From positions 2,232,001-2,296,000 of the forward strand of contig NZ_CP110224.1 of NCBI RefSeq assembly GCF_026013645.1: a DNA stretch of 64,000 nt, read 5' to 3'. Position 1 is the first letter of the stretch. Each line of letters starts with the position of its first letter. The notes under the pieces were generated by a model that saw only the letters and a program-made list of their open reading frames with translations, ran no database searches and had not been told where the DNA came from. This document shows, piece after piece, positions 1 through 8,999 of the stretch. The position numbers were made by a program, and so were the translations under genes. This DNA is from Virgibacillus natechei (GTDB lineage Bacteria; Bacillota; Bacilli; Bacillales; Amphibacillaceae).

Positions 1-77
1 CTCTTCCTACATCAAGGTGAATAACCATCGATGGAAATACAAGTAATCCGCGTAATGGAAGGAGGGGGAGTTGGATC

Positions 78-170
78 GTGTCTTTTATCATTATATGTAC
101 CTCCGTCTTATGTAATATCTTTATGCTTGCATATATCTTTAAAGTTTATAGAAGAACGATGCATTTGTAA
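78..170 (+). CDS. Candidate 30-aa hydrophobic peptide
   Basis: A GTG-started ORF of 30 codons follows a purine-rich stretch at 59-70 (AAGGAGGGGGAG), which gives usable Shine-Dalgarno spacing. The peptide is hydrophobic in its first two thirds and ends in a basic Arg-Arg tail, like a single-pass membrane miniprotein. It has no recognisable family and is divergent from clpX. A TTG at 71 would give only 14 residues. It may be real or chance; the ribosome-binding site is the main support. Confidence 0.25.
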   Translation: MSFIIICTSVLCNIFMLAYIFKVYRRTMHL

Positions 171-353
171 ATCTATAAAGTAAAACTTCATTCAGTCAAG
201 TTTTCGGCGCACAAATGTTTTCGATGAGTAATAGTATGGCGCCCTCAATCTTGTTCCTTAAAGCTTATATAGGCAGTAAAGCTGTGGTAACACTTCAATT
301 TTTAAATAATTAAACTTAGTATTACCTCATTTTTCGGCGTTAATCGTAAAAGT
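171..353. other. Intergenic region before the clpX terminator, no gene seen
   Basis: No convincing ORF is present. Positions 175-196 match the end of the palindromic element near 28.1 kb (21 of 22 bases, opposite orientation). The 9-mer TTTTCGGCG occurs near 200 and again near 330. Otherwise the stretch is AT-rich and featureless. Confidence 0.4.
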
Positions 354-412
354 GAAAAAAACTGACTAGGTACATAACTCTCTGTGGATAAGGAGCTATA
401 TGCCTAGTCAGT
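354..412 (-). terminator. Rho-independent terminator of clpX
   Basis: A 10-bp stem (361-370 with 403-412), extended by imperfect pairing, is followed on the minus strand by a T-tract read from 354-360. It lies just after the clpX stop codon. Confidence 0.85.
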
Positions 413-438
413 CTCAGATTTTTACTTGTTTCTTTTAC

Positions 439-1719
439 TTAGGCGCTTTCTCTCGGAAGTGTGTTATCTCCTTCTTTTACAGTCCCGTCCTTAAGCACAA
501 GCTTAGGGCTACCATTTTCTTCTTTTACCGTGCTTTTCGTTATAACACATTTTTCTATATCATCTCTTGACGGTAATTCATACATTACGTCGAGCATGAT
601 ACTTTCAATAATGGAGCGTAAGCCACGTGCACCTGTTTTACGCTCAATTGCTTTTTTAGCCACTTCAACAAGCGCTTCTTCCTCAAACTCCAATTCTACG
701 TCATCCATTTGGAATAACTTCTCATATTGCTTCACAAGTGCATTTTTCGGTTTCGTTAATATTTGAACTAATGCATGTTCATCTAAAGGCTCCAAACTTC
801 CTACAACTGGAATTCTCCCTATAAATTCTGGAATTAAGCCATAACTCAGAAGATCCTCTGGTAATACTTTTTGCAATAATTGTCCGACACCAAGATCTTG
901 GCCCTTATCATTTGATCCACCAAATCCAATTACGGTTTGACCAAGACGACGTTTAACAATTTGGTCAATACCATCAAAGGCACCACCAACAATGAATAAA
1001 ACATTCGACGTGTCAATTTGAATGAATTCCTGATGTGGATGCTTACGTCCTCCCTGTGGCGGAACACTAGCTACAGTACCTTCAATGATTTTAAGTAGTG
1101 CCTGTTGTACACCTTCACCTGATACATCACGCGTAATAGATGGATTTTCAGATTTACGTGCCACTTTATCAATTTCATCAATATAAATAATACCTTTTTC
1201 TGCTTTTTCAACATCATAATCAGCTGCTTGAATCAATTTCAGAAGAATATTTTCTACATCTTCACCAACATATCCAGCTTCTGTTAAGGAGGTCGCATCT
1301 GCCATAGCAAATGGAACATTAATGATTCTGGCAAGCGTTTGAGCTAGAAGTGTTTTACCACTACCTGTTGGTCCAAGCATTGAAATGTTACTCTTTCCAA
1401 TTTCCACATCATCTGCAGCACTAGTTGAATTCACACGTTTATAATGATTGTAAACAGCTACAGACATATTCTTCTTAGCTTTCCCCTGACCAATAACATA
1501 ATCATCTAGCGTTTCCATTATCTCTTTTGGCTTTGGAATTTCTTTCATTTCTGTTTCTTCTTCTGTACCTAATTCTTCATCTACAATTTCTGTGCAAAGT
1601 TCTATACATTCATCACATATATAAACGCCCGGCCCGGCAACTAATTTACGTACTTGATCCTGACTCTTTCCACAAAATGAACATTTTAATTGCCCTTTTT
1701 CTTCATTAAACTTACGCAT
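439..1719 (-). CDS. clpX: ATP-dependent Clp protease ATP-binding subunit ClpX
   Basis: AAA+ unfoldase that recognises substrates, unfolds them with ATP and feeds them into the ClpP chamber in the cytoplasm. The 426 residues show the N-terminal zinc-binding domain (Cys13, Cys16, Cys35, Cys38), Walker A GPTGSGKT at 116-123, the GYVG pore loop at 149-152, Walker B with DEID around 181-184, an RKH loop near 225 and the IGF loop for ClpP docking at 264-266. Length is normal for the family. The ATG is preceded by AGGGGTG. It lies downstream of tig with its own terminator, as in B. subtilis, where tig and clpX are neighbours but separate units. Confidence 0.98.
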   Translation of the reverse strand: MRKFNEEKGQLKCSFCGKSQDQVRKLVAGPGVYICDECIELCTEIVDEELGTEEETEMKEIPKPKEIMETLDDYVIGQGKAKKNMSVAVYNHYKRVNSTSAADDVEIGKSNISMLGPTGSGKTLLAQTLARIINVPFAMADATSLTEAGYVGEDVENILLKLIQAADYDVEKAEKGIIYIDEIDKVARKSENPSITRDVSGEGVQQALLKIIEGTVASVPPQGGRKHPHQEFIQIDTSNVLFIVGGAFDGIDQIVKRRLGQTVIGFGGSNDKGQDLGVGQLLQKVLPEDLLSYGLIPEFIGRIPVVGSLEPLDEHALVQILTKPKNALVKQYEKLFQMDDVELEFEEEALVEVAKKAIERKTGARGLRSIIESIMLDVMYELPSRDDIEKCVITKSTVKEENGSPKLVLKDGTVKEGDNTLPRESA

Positions 1720-1786
1720 ATAATTTCACCCCTAAAAGTTTAAATCTACTCCTAAACCCTATATTTTAGGATTCAACTTTAAAGTC

Positions 1787-1814
1787 ATCATATCAGATCA
1801 AAATTAAAAAACAA
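1787..1814 (-). promoter_or_regulatory. Possible SigA promoter of clpX
   Basis: On the minus strand TTGTTT (1809-1814) and TATGAT (1787-1792) are separated by 16 bases, about 70 bases before the clpX start. The match is moderate and the region is AT-rich, so chance is possible. I saw no CtsR tandem heptads. Confidence 0.4.
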
Positions 1815-1936
1815 AACAAATACACTTCTCATGACTCTAAATTCATTAAAGCTATAATGGCTTAAAAGTCAAACCTTACTACACCTACTATATGTTACTT
1901 CCCAAAATAAAGTCGTTAAGTTAGATATTAAAATAG

Positions 1937-1977
1937 GTAAAACACTAACAAGATGCGACGTAGCGCATCTTGTTAGT
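1937..1977 (-). terminator. Terminator of tig
   Basis: A 14-bp inverted repeat (about 1945-1958 with 1964-1977, arm ACTAACAAGATGCG) with a 5-base loop is followed on the minus strand by a T-rich run. Confidence 0.85.
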
Positions 1978-2006
1978 ATTTTCCTAATGTGTAAATACAC
2001 TTATTA

Positions 2007-3299
2007 CTATTGTTCTACAGGCTTACTTTGCTCTACCAAGAAGTCAATTGCTTTTCTAAACTTAAGATCATCTTTGATAGCATCTGAATTTCCACCAAGC
2101 ATTTGTTTTAATTGCTCTTTTTCTACTCCATACATACCAGCCATGTTCTCAAGCTCTGCATCTACATCTTCTTCCGTTGCTTCAAGGTTTTCTTCATTAA
2201 CAATCGCTTCTAATGTTAGGTTTGTCTTTACTCTCTTTTCAGCATCTTCTCTCATTTGCTCTTTTAATGCATTTTCGTCCTGACCAGAAAATTGAGCATA
2301 CATTTCCATTGTCATTCCTTGTTGTTGAAGACGCTGTTCAAATTCTTTTACCATTTGATCAAGCTCCGTTTCTACCATTGCTTCAGGTACATCTACTTCA
2401 GCATTGTTAGAAGCTTGTTCCAATAACGATTCTCGTTTTTCATTTTCAGCATTCTGTTCTTTTTGCTCTTCAAGTTCAACTTTTTTCTTTTTCTTCAATT
2501 CATCAAGTGTTTCCACTTCTTCATCAACATCTTTTGCAAATTCATCATCCAATTCCGGTAGTTCTTTATACTTCACTTCATGAATTTTTACTTCGAATGC
2601 AGCTGCTTTACCAGCTAGGTCTTCTGCATGATATTCTTCAGGGAATGTTAATTCAACGCGAACGTCTTCTCCCGTTTCTTTACCTATTAATTGTTCTTCA
2701 AACCCTGGAATGAATTGTCCGGAACCAATTTCAAGTGAATGGTTTTCTCCTTTTCCACCGTCAAACGCTTCTCCGTCCATGAATCCTTCAAAGTCCATTA
2801 CTACTGTGTCGCCTTCTTCAATAGCACCTTCTTCTTTTACAACTAGCTCAACATGCTCGTTAAGCAAGGTCGTTATGGATTCTTCAACTTCTTCATCCGT
2901 CACTTCTACAGATTGGCTTTCAACTTCCAATCCCTTGTATTCTCCAAGAGTAGCTTCTGGTTTCACGTTTACATTAGCAGTGAAAACCAAGTCTTTACCT
3001 CGTTCAATCGTTTCTATATCCACTTCTGGCTGTTCAATTGGTTGAATCGCCGTTTCTTCAATTGCCTTCCCATAAGCACCTTGAAGAACAAGGTCTACCG
3101 CGTCTTGGTATAATGATTCAACACCAAAGCGATTTTCAAATATTTTACGTGGTATCTTCCCTTTACGGAATCCTGGAAGTTCCATATCCTTTGAAACTTT
3201 TTTAAATGCTTGATCTAATGCAGTTTCAAATTCATCTGCCGTTACTCCAAATGTTAATACTCCTGTATTTCCTTCTTGCTTTTCCCAATTTGCTACCAT
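2007..3299 (-). CDS. tig: Trigger factor, ribosome-associated chaperone
   Basis: Trigger factor binds the ribosome exit tunnel, shields nascent chains and has peptidyl-prolyl isomerase activity. The 430-residue product starts at MVANWEKQ, chosen because GGAGGG lies just upstream; an ATG 11 codons earlier lacks this site and family support. The ribosome-binding signature GFRKGK(I)P is near residues 43-50, the FKBP-type domain spans about 150-245, and the acidic, Lys- and Gln-rich C-terminal chaperone domain follows. Length is typical. The ysoA-tig-clpX order matches B. subtilis. Confidence 0.97.
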   Translation of the reverse strand: MVANWEKQEGNTGVLTFGVTADEFETALDQAFKKVSKDMELPGFRKGKIPRKIFENRFGVESLYQDAVDLVLQGAYGKAIEETAIQPIEQPEVDIETIERGKDLVFTANVNVKPEATLGEYKGLEVESQSVEVTDEEVEESITTLLNEHVELVVKEEGAIEEGDTVVMDFEGFMDGEAFDGGKGENHSLEIGSGQFIPGFEEQLIGKETGEDVRVELTFPEEYHAEDLAGKAAAFEVKIHEVKYKELPELDDEFAKDVDEEVETLDELKKKKKVELEEQKEQNAENEKRESLLEQASNNAEVDVPEAMVETELDQMVKEFEQRLQQQGMTMEMYAQFSGQDENALKEQMREDAEKRVKTNLTLEAIVNEENLEATEEDVDAELENMAGMYGVEKEQLKQMLGGNSDAIKDDLKFRKAIDFLVEQSKPVEQ

Positions 3300-3383
3300 G
3301 AAATATTCCCTCCAAAAATCTATTATCTTCATTCATTTTTCATATTCATTATTAGCATATAATGACACATTTACAACGAACTA

Positions 3384-3411
3384 ATTATAACATAAACGCA
3401 ACGCCTTTCAA
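3384..3411 (-). promoter_or_regulatory. SigA-type promoter of tig
   Basis: On the minus strand TTGAAA (3406-3411), a 16-base spacer and TATAAT (3384-3389) lie about 85 bases before the tig start, between ysoA and tig. Confidence 0.6.
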
Positions 3412-3433
3412 GCATTTATGGTCATGTGCTTAT

Positions 3434-4420
3434 TTAATCTTCTATCATACTCATATACAGCGTTTCACATGCCTTTATTTCTTCCGTGTAATGTATAATG
3501 ATATCACTTCGTCGTTCTCCCTTTTTTATATGTATATCTACATATTCCTGCCCTATATGCTTTAAAGCTTCTGCGATATGCACAACGTCATCATTTGGTG
3601 GCATTATTGGATATCGTACATAAGCATATCGATAGAGAATTTGTTTTAATAGGATAAATAATGATGGATCTTTTTGTTCTAATTCACTTATTTGTAACAA
3701 CGTTTGCTTTACTATGCTATGTGATGCAATGTCCAAAATGTTTGCAGGTACGACACGTATTTGTGAATCTAATTTATGTATGTCCACTTCATATGTAATT
3801 TCTTGATCTTGTAACCATTGAAACATTGCTGTTTTCGTTACGGGATGAACTTTTTCATTCATCAAGTATTTGATGATATCACTACTAGACTGGGCCTTCG
3901 TTTTTCTTAAATTTTGGATAATACGCCATTGTTCAACATGCTTATTATCATCAATTGCCTGGTTAAGCTCATCTAAATATACAGTAGTCTTCTCCATAGT
4001 TACATCATTCTTCATTTGGTCGCTCATATCATACAGTTGCTGAAATTGTTCTTTTATAACAGCTGGCAAGTCTTCATTTCTTAAGTCTTGTTCAACTTGT
4101 TCCATTAATAACTCGTACTGGTTTGTTTGAAACAATATGGTTAGATAAATATGTACGTAATGATAATAATTTTCATCTTTGATGTTTAATAACGCTTCAC
4201 ACATGTCTTGAGCTTCGCCATGCCTCTCTAACTCCATTAAACAAATTAACTTAGCAATAATTATTTCATGATTATTAACTTGGTAACTTAATAATTTATT
4301 TAGTTTTAATAGGGCTGTTTCATATTTCTTTTCCTTTAGTGCTTGTAAGCTTTCTTCTTCCAATGTTTTTTTCCATTTCGGAAAAAGTATAACATTATCG
4401 AATTCTGATTCATTTTCCAT
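3434..4420 (-). CDS. ysoA: YsoA-like TPR-repeat protein
   Basis: A 328-residue cytoplasmic protein of unknown biochemical role. The first ~150 residues are helical with a repeat-like pattern (for example EEESLQALKEKKYETALLKL), consistent with tetratricopeptide helices that bind protein partners; the C-terminal half has no recognised domain. It matches B. subtilis ysoA in position next to tig and in size. The start is an ATG behind a strong AAGGAGGAG site. The leader carries an 8-9 bp inverted repeat just ahead of that site. Function is unassigned. Confidence 0.8.
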   Translation of the reverse strand: MENESEFDNVILFPKWKKTLEEESLQALKEKKYETALLKLNKLLSYQVNNHEIIIAKLICLMELERHGEAQDMCEALLNIKDENYYHYVHIYLTILFQTNQYELLMEQVEQDLRNEDLPAVIKEQFQQLYDMSDQMKNDVTMEKTTVYLDELNQAIDDNKHVEQWRIIQNLRKTKAQSSSDIIKYLMNEKVHPVTKTAMFQWLQDQEITYEVDIHKLDSQIRVVPANILDIASHSIVKQTLLQISELEQKDPSLFILLKQILYRYAYVRYPIMPPNDDVVHIAEALKHIGQEYVDIHIKKGERRSDIIIHYTEEIKACETLYMSMIED

Positions 4421-4509
4421 CTATTCTCCTCCTTCCTGATTTAGATATTATTTTTCATATCTAATTGGATATATATCCCCTTAATCTTATCATATTGAAC
4501 TTAAATTAA

Positions 4510-4548
4510 ATAGAAAAGGAGAAACCTATTTCAAAATTAGGTTTCTCC
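4510..4548 (-). terminator. Terminator of the tRNA-Gly/tRNA-Arg unit
   Basis: An 11-bp stem GGAGAAACCTA (4518-4528) pairs with 4538-4548. On the minus strand it is followed by TTTTCTATTTAATTT. It lies 8 bases beyond tRNA-Arg. Confidence 0.85.
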
Positions 4549-4555
4549 CTGATGA

Positions 4556-4629
4556 TGTCCCAGGCAGGATTCGAACCTGCGACCCACAGCTTAGAAGGCT
4601 GTTGCTCTATCCTACTGAGCTACTGGGAC
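4556..4629 (-). tRNA. tRNA-Arg (anticodon TCT)
   Basis: The minus strand folds into a full cloverleaf: acceptor GTCCCAG with CTGGGAC, anticodon stem ACAGC/GCTGT, loop CTTCTAA with anticodon TCT, and a GTTCGAATC T-loop. The discriminator is A. The 3' CCA is not encoded and must be added by the CCA-adding enzyme, unlike in the neighbouring tRNA-Gly. Confidence 0.97.
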
Positions 4630-4639
4630 ATAATATGTA

Positions 4640-4713
4640 TGGAGCGGGTGATGGGAATCGAACCCACATCATCAGCTTGGAAGGCTGAGGTTTTACCACT
4701 AAACTACACCCGC
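4640..4713 (-). tRNA. tRNA-Gly (anticodon TCC)
   Basis: The minus strand gives acceptor GCGGGTG/CACCCGC, anticodon stem TCAGC/GCTGA, loop CTTCCAA with anticodon TCC, T-loop GTTCGATTC and an encoded CCA end. It is the first gene of a two-tRNA transcript with tRNA-Arg 10 bases downstream. Confidence 0.97.
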
Positions 4714-4784
4714 TTAGAATCAAGGTACTAGTACTTAAATATGTTTCATCATTCTTTTATTTAGGATTTTAACGGACAAGAATC

Positions 4785-4813
4785 ATTATATGCATTTAAA
4801 GATATTTTGTCAA
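4785..4813 (-). promoter_or_regulatory. Consensus SigA promoter of the tRNA unit
   Basis: On the minus strand a perfect TTGACA (4808-4813), a 17-base spacer and a perfect TATAAT (4785-4790) lie about 70 bases before tRNA-Gly. This is the strongest promoter match in the window and suits a stable-RNA gene. Confidence 0.88.
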
Positions 4814-4824
4814 TACTTTTTTAT

Positions 4825-4876
4825 AAAAAATGGAAAAGCTTATCATATAGTTTCTTCACTATGATGACAAGCTTCT
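4825..4876 (-). terminator. Terminator of the rph-rdgB-ysnB unit
   Basis: An imperfect long stem (about 4833-4847 with 4860-4875, arms containing AAGCTT and ATCATA) is followed on the minus strand by a TTTTTT run. It sits just after the ysnB stop. Confidence 0.8.
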
Positions 4877-4881
4877 ATTTT

Positions 4882-5391
4882 TTATATGGTTGCACGGTGT
4901 GATAAATCTTCGATGACTTCTCCATCAATTGTATAGAAAGTAACGATAACGTCAATTTGACTTTCCCATTCTAATATTGCATAGGTCTTTTCCGATCTTT
5001 TCTTTGGTAGTCGAATACTACCAGGATTGATAAATAGACGGTTACCTACTTGCTCAACTCCAGCTATATGAGTATGCCCAAAGCAGACGACACTGGCATC
5101 TACTTCTTCCGCCCGGTATGCTAATGTCAATAAGTTCGCTTTAACATCATAAAGATGACCGTGTGTCACATAAAAGTTAACGTCATTAATTGTCGGATTC
5201 TGTTCCTCAGGAAGCCGGGAATCATGATCGGTATTTCCCCCCACTTTCAAGAAACCGTCCAACTCTGGTGCGTCCATATCTAGTTCAGAATCTCCACAAT
5301 GAATCATGTTTTTTAGTTGATGACGTTTTTTTATCTCTGCAACTTCATTCGTTAATCCATGGCTATCACTTAAAATTAGAACCTTCGTCAT
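4882..5391 (-). CDS. ysnB: YfcE/MJ0936-family metallophosphoesterase
   Basis: A small cytoplasmic calcineurin-like phosphodiesterase, 169 residues. The metal-binding motifs appear in order: LSDSHG near the N terminus, HCGDSE, GGNTDHD, THGHLYD and FGHTHI. This family hydrolyses phosphodiester test substrates in vitro; its physiological substrate is unclear. Its first four bases overlap the end of rdgB (ATGA type), so it is translationally coupled as the last gene of rph-rdgB-ysnB, the same order as in B. subtilis. Confidence 0.92.
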   Translation of the reverse strand: MTKVLILSDSHGLTNEVAEIKKRHQLKNMIHCGDSELDMDAPELDGFLKVGGNTDHDSRLPEEQNPTINDVNFYVTHGHLYDVKANLLTLAYRAEEVDASVVCFGHTHIAGVEQVGNRLFINPGSIRLPKKRSEKTYAILEWESQIDVIVTFYTIDGEVIEDLSHRATI

Positions 5392-5996
5392 CTGAATATC
5401 CCTCCTCCATCGTTTTTTATAAATTCGTCCAGCTCCACAATTGCATTTTTTCGATGACTGATACTATTCTTCTCATTATCTGAAAGCTGAGCCATTGTAC
5501 ATGTATAGTTTTTTGGAATAAAAACAGGATCGTAGCCAAATCCATTATCTCCTATTGCAAAAAAAGCAATGCTTCCTTCACAATCCCCTTTGCGAAATAT
5601 TGTTTTTTGACCTGGCACAGCAACAGCGAGAACACATACAAACCTTGCCGTTCTTTCCTCGGTTGGTATATTTTCTAATTCGCCCAATACCTTCTCTATG
5701 TTTTTCTGATCATTTTTCATTCCTGAATACCTCGCAGAAAAAACACCAGGCCTACCACCTAATGCATCAATAATTAGTCCTGAATCATCAGCCAGTACAG
5801 GGATGGACAATCTATCTGAAAGTTGCTCAGCTTTCAATGCAGCATTCTCTTCAAATGTTGTACCAGTTTCCTCTACTTCAGGAATTTCTTCCGTTAAATC
5901 CAATAAAGAAATAGCTTGTATTCCATACCCGATAAAAAGATCTTTAAACTCCTTAGCCTTACCAGCGTTCCGAGTCGCTATTATTATTTTTTTCAT
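5388..5996 (-). CDS. rdgB: Non-canonical purine NTP pyrophosphatase (RdgB/HAM1)
   Basis: Hydrolyses dITP, XTP and related NTPs to the monophosphate, keeping deaminated purines out of DNA and RNA. The 202-residue product shows the nucleotide-binding start IIIATRNAGKAKEF, the LADDSGL motif, the FGYDPVF motif and the C-terminal SHRKNA, all standard for the family. The start chosen is the ATG at 5996, preceded by AGGAG at good spacing and 10 bases after the rph stop. Longer in-frame starts would overlap rph. It is known as ysnA in B. subtilis. Confidence 0.95.
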   Translation of the reverse strand: MKKIIIATRNAGKAKEFKDLFIGYGIQAISLLDLTEEIPEVEETGTTFEENAALKAEQLSDRLSIPVLADDSGLIIDALGGRPGVFSARYSGMKNDQKNIEKVLGELENIPTEERTARFVCVLAVAVPGQKTIFRKGDCEGSIAFFAIGDNGFGYDPVFIPKNYTCTMAQLSDNEKNSISHRKNAIVELDEFIKNDGGGIFR

Positions 5997-6006
5997 GACC
6001 ATTCTC

Positions 6007-6756
6007 CTATGTAACTGTTTCACCGATTCGGTCTGATAGCGCACCAATCGTTTCTTTTTGATACTCCGTAACCTTTTCTATTCCCTCATTCGCAAGTTGG
6101 AGCATGGTTAGCAACTGACTCTGAGAAAATGTTGCTTCTTCACCTGTTCCCTGGATTTCAACAAATTCACCAGCCCCTGTCATAACAATGTTCATATCAA
6201 CATCAGCTTGGGAATCCTCTTGATAATTTAAGTCGAGAATTTCCTTTCCGTCCGATAATACACCAACGGAGATTGCACTTAAATAATCTATAACAGGCAT
6301 TTTGCTAATGGTTCCCTTAGTCAATAATTTACCAAAAGCCAATACAACTGCTACAAATGCCCCTGTAATAGAAGCAGTCCTTGTCCCGCCGTCAGCCTGA
6401 ATAACATCACAATCTACCCAAACTGTTCGCTCTCCAATTTTGTCTAAATCAACAACTGATCGTAGCGCTCTTCCAATTAAACGTTGTATTTCCATTGTTC
6501 TTCCACTAACTTTTCCTTTGGAAGACTCCCTTATATTTCTTTGTTCCGTTGCTCTGGGAAGCATCGCATATTCTGCCGTAATCCACCCCTTCCCTTTACC
6601 ACGCATAAATGGAGGAACCTTATCTTCAATACTAGCATTACAAATAACTTTGGTGTCTCCTACCTCTATTAAAACAGACCCTTCTGGGTGACTGATATAA
6701 TCAGGCGTGATTTTTACTGGTCGTATATGATTTACTTGTCGCTGATCATTTCTCAT
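6007..6756 (-). CDS. rph: Ribonuclease PH
   Basis: A phosphorolytic 3'-5' exoribonuclease that trims tRNA 3' ends. The 249-residue sequence has the RNase PH hallmarks: [18 protein letters not shown] at the N terminus, [16 protein letters not shown], the GR(A)LRSVVDL segment, [19 protein letters not shown] and [14 protein letters not shown]. An ATG at 6756 and a TTG one codon upstream share the AAGGAGG site. It is the first gene of a tightly packed unit with rdgB and ysnB; gerM upstream has its own terminator. Confidence 0.96.
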   Translation of the reverse strand: MRNDQRQVNHIRPVKITPDYISHPEGSVLIEVGDTKVICNASIEDKVPPFMRGKGKGWITAEYAMLPRATEQRNIRESSKGKVSGRTMEIQRLIGRALRSVVDLDKIGERTVWVDCDVIQADGGTRTASITGAFVAVVLAFGKLLTKGTISKMPVIDYLSAISVGVLSDGKEILDLNYQEDSQADVDMNIVMTGAGEFVEIQGTGEEATFSQSQLLTMLQLANEGIEKVTEYQKETIGALSDRIGETVT

Positions 6757-6824
6757 CAATGAACTCCTCCTTATTTGACCTTAGCTTAACATATTATTAA
6801 CCAAAGAAACACGTAATTATCCAC

Positions 6825-6900
6825 CTTAGAAAACTTAGCATTCATTAAGCCTTCAGGTGGATTGTCAAAGCTTATGTAGAAAGAAGGTTTTTCTTTCTTA
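6825..6900 (+). repeat. Dispersed intergenic repeat, copy A
   Basis: It begins TTAGAAAACTTAGCATTC, continues AAGCCTTCAG and CTTATGTAG, and lies between rph and the gerM terminator. It resembles copy D most closely. It is one of eight related copies in the window. Confidence 0.6.
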
Positions 6901-6905
6901 TCTGC

Positions 6906-6935
6906 AAAAAAAAGAGGCTGTCATGCATAGCCCCT
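6906..6935 (-). terminator. Terminator of gerM
   Basis: On the minus strand a GGGGCT/AGCCTC stem with one G-U pair is followed by eight T residues (6906-6913). Confidence 0.75.
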
Positions 6936-6939
6936 TAGA

Positions 6940-8037
6940 TTAAAGCTTTTCACTTGGTAAAAATGATTGTCCTGTAACGGGTTCGTCGTACGTTTCCCCG
7001 TTTTCGTTAACCAACTGATCCATATTTTCCACCTTTACATCTACTGCGTCTACAGATTGTTGTCCTGTTAACGTTCGTACTATAGTCTCCATTACTTCAT
7101 CTGAAATCATCGCTTGTTCAGTATCTGTTAGCACATCTTCACTAAAGACTAATTCTAGTACGCCATCTTCTAATGTTGGTGTATCTGTCAATTCTGTCTG
7201 TGCATTAAATACATGGGTTACATTTGTATTTAATCCCGGCCCCTGAATCATTTCTTCAACAATGGAACCAAACATTTCATCATTATCGCTATTAACATAC
7301 TGTGTAACAGGTACATAATACCGGTTCTCATTGTGTTCTGTCGGATAATGTATCGTAACAGCATTGCTACTGACCAAATCCAGTGTATCTGTTCCAGTAA
7401 TATTTATTCCATTTGCCCTGGAGTATCCCTCTCTAATCGGCGTTCCATTTACTGGCATTTCTTCTTGCGGATGACCATTGATCATTAATTGCATTTTTTG
7501 CACATTATCAAATTGTGTCAGTGTATATGTCATCGACTCGAGTATATTTAATTCATTCTCAGCTTCGTAATTTTCAAATTCCTCAGATAAATCAACCACA
7601 ATGGTACCATCTTCTTGTAAATTTAAGCCCAATACTTCTGTTCCTTCAGGAAGTACAGCTTGAAATCCATTTGGCAACATCGAAGTTACTGGTCCACCTT
7701 TTACTAAATACTCGACTACTTGAGTCGCTACTTCCTTAGAACCAGGACTTGGTAATTCTAACGTTTGGGATGCAACCATTCCGTTTGAGTCAAGTAAATA
7801 CAACTCTCGTGGATTTGTTTCATCTGCAATCCCTCCTGTCTCCTCTTCATTTACATCTGATTCATCATCTTCAACTGCCTCTGTATCCTCAGTTGTTACT
7901 TCTTCTTCTAGATTATCCACTGCCTCTGCATCTTGAGGTGGATCCATTTCCTCGAGTGATTGTTCCCCTTGAAAACACCCTGTTAGTATAATGAAGAAGA
8001 TTAAAGCCCCTGTCAAAAGTATTCCGCGCTTCAGCAT
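6940..8037 (-). CDS. gerM: GerM-like sporulation/germination lipoprotein
   Basis: A 365-residue exported lipoprotein needed in B. subtilis for normal sporulation and germination. The N terminus is a lipoprotein signal: a hydrophobic stretch ending in LTGC, with the lipidated cysteine at residue 21. An acidic low-complexity linker (about 25-75) follows, then two GerMN domains. The start is the ATG at 8037 behind AGGGGGG; an upstream in-frame ATG lacks a ribosome site. It sits between racE and rph as in B. subtilis. I could not find a convincing SigE promoter. Confidence 0.93.
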   Translation of the reverse strand: MLKRGILLTGALIFFIILTGCFQGEQSLEEMDPPQDAEAVDNLEEEVTTEDTEAVEDDESDVNEEETGGIADETNPRELYLLDSNGMVASQTLELPSPGSKEVATQVVEYLVKGGPVTSMLPNGFQAVLPEGTEVLGLNLQEDGTIVVDLSEEFENYEAENELNILESMTYTLTQFDNVQKMQLMINGHPQEEMPVNGTPIREGYSRANGINITGTDTLDLVSSNAVTIHYPTEHNENRYYVPVTQYVNSDNDEMFGSIVEEMIQGPGLNTNVTHVFNAQTELTDTPTLEDGVLELVFSEDVLTDTEQAMISDEVMETIVRTLTGQQSVDAVDVKVENMDQLVNENGETYDEPVTGQSFLPSEKL

Positions 8038-8116
8038 GTCATTCCCCCCTATGATGGTATGTACTACTATATATACGAGCCCAAAATAAAAATAGACCAA
8101 CCAAAACGAAATTTTA

Positions 8117-8158
8117 AACAAAAAATCAGAACCTTGAATAGATCAAGAATTCTGATTT
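8117..8158 (-). terminator. Terminator of ysmB-racE
   Basis: An AAATCAGAA/TTCTGATTT stem with an inner CTTGA/TCAAG pairing (8123-8158) is followed by TTTTTTG on the minus strand, directly after the racE stop. Confidence 0.85.
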
Positions 8159-8159
8159 A

Positions 8160-8999
8160 CTAAAGCCGCGCTTTTTTTATTTTCACCATTTGTGAATCTG
8201 ATTGTTGAAAAAGACTCTCTGATATTTTAACAAAAATCTCCATTTCACCTGTTGTATAAAATTGATGAACGGGAACTTGACCGTTTTTGTTTAATAAATG
8301 ATGAACCTCCAATATGGTACTTGTTTCTCTAGCCGTTTCTTCACTTGAGGAAATGACGGTCACATGATTGCCGATTACCGCTTGAATTGTATCTTTTATC
8401 AATGGATAATGTGTACACCCAAGGATTAAGGTATCCATATGATTTTTAATTTTCATTGGATGTAACGTATCTTCTGCAACTTTTAGAGCTTGGTCCCCAC
8501 TCAATACACCTTGCTCAATCATTGGAACAAATAAAGGACATGCTAAAGCATTCACATGGATATCCGCTTTAATTTGTTTCAAAGCGTTCGTATAAGCCTC
8601 ACTTCTAATTGTACCCTCGGTTCCAATTACACCAACATGATTATTTTTTGTGAACTTGATTGCAGCACGTGCACCTGGTTGAATCACACCAATAACAGGA
8701 ATATCTAATTTTTGCTGCAGATCTGTTAACGTAAATGCTGTAGCAGTATTACAAGCCACGACCAACATTTTAATATTCTTTTTCAGCAAAAAATCCACCA
8801 GTTCCCATGTGAATTTCTGCACTTCTTCTTTTGACCTTGGACCATAAGGACATCTAGCCGTATCGCCAAGATATATTAACTTTTCTTTAGGTAGTTGACG
8901 CATCAACTCGTGTGCCACAGTTAAGCCACCAACACCTGAATCAATAACTCCGATTGGTCGATCCAAACTTATCGCCTCTTCTATGCTGTTATTTTTCAT
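8160..8999 (-). CDS. racE: Glutamate racemase
   Basis: Cofactor-independent interconversion of L- and D-glutamate, supplying D-Glu for peptidoglycan. The product has the IGVIDSGVGGLTV start, the catalytic cysteines in VACNTAT and LGCTHYP, and GVIQPGARAA. With the ATG at 8999 it is 279 residues and overlaps ysmB by 11 bases, but the site in front is poor. A TTG at 8966 has AGAGG at good spacing and gives MDRPIGVIDSG, which matches the length of the B. subtilis protein, so the true start may be 33 bases shorter. Confidence 0.95.
   Translation of the reverse strand: MKNNSIEEAISLDRPIGVIDSGVGGLTVAHELMRQLPKEKLIYLGDTARCPYGPRSKEEVQKFTWELVDFLLKKNIKMLVVACNTATAFTLTDLQQKLDIPVIGVIQPGARAAIKFTKNNHVGVIGTEGTIRSEAYTNALKQIKADIHVNALACPLFVPMIEQGVLSGDQALKVAEDTLHPMKIKNHMDTLILGCTHYPLIKDTIQAVIGNHVTVISSSEETARETSTILEVHHLLNKNGQVPVHQFYTTGEMEIFVKISESLFQQSDSQMVKIKKARL

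Noticed and set aside
1527..1709. Plus-strand ORFs antisense to clpX, tig, sdhA, pyk and other genes
   Set aside because: They are opposite-strand shadows of conserved genes and lack ribosome sites or family matches.
1840..1880. AGTCAAA sequence upstream of clpX as a CtsR site
   Set aside because: Only one heptad half is present; CtsR needs a tandem GGTCAAA repeat.
8038..8116. CATACCAT upstream of gerM as a SigE -10 box
   Set aside because: It is too close to the ribosome site and has no -35 match at the right distance.
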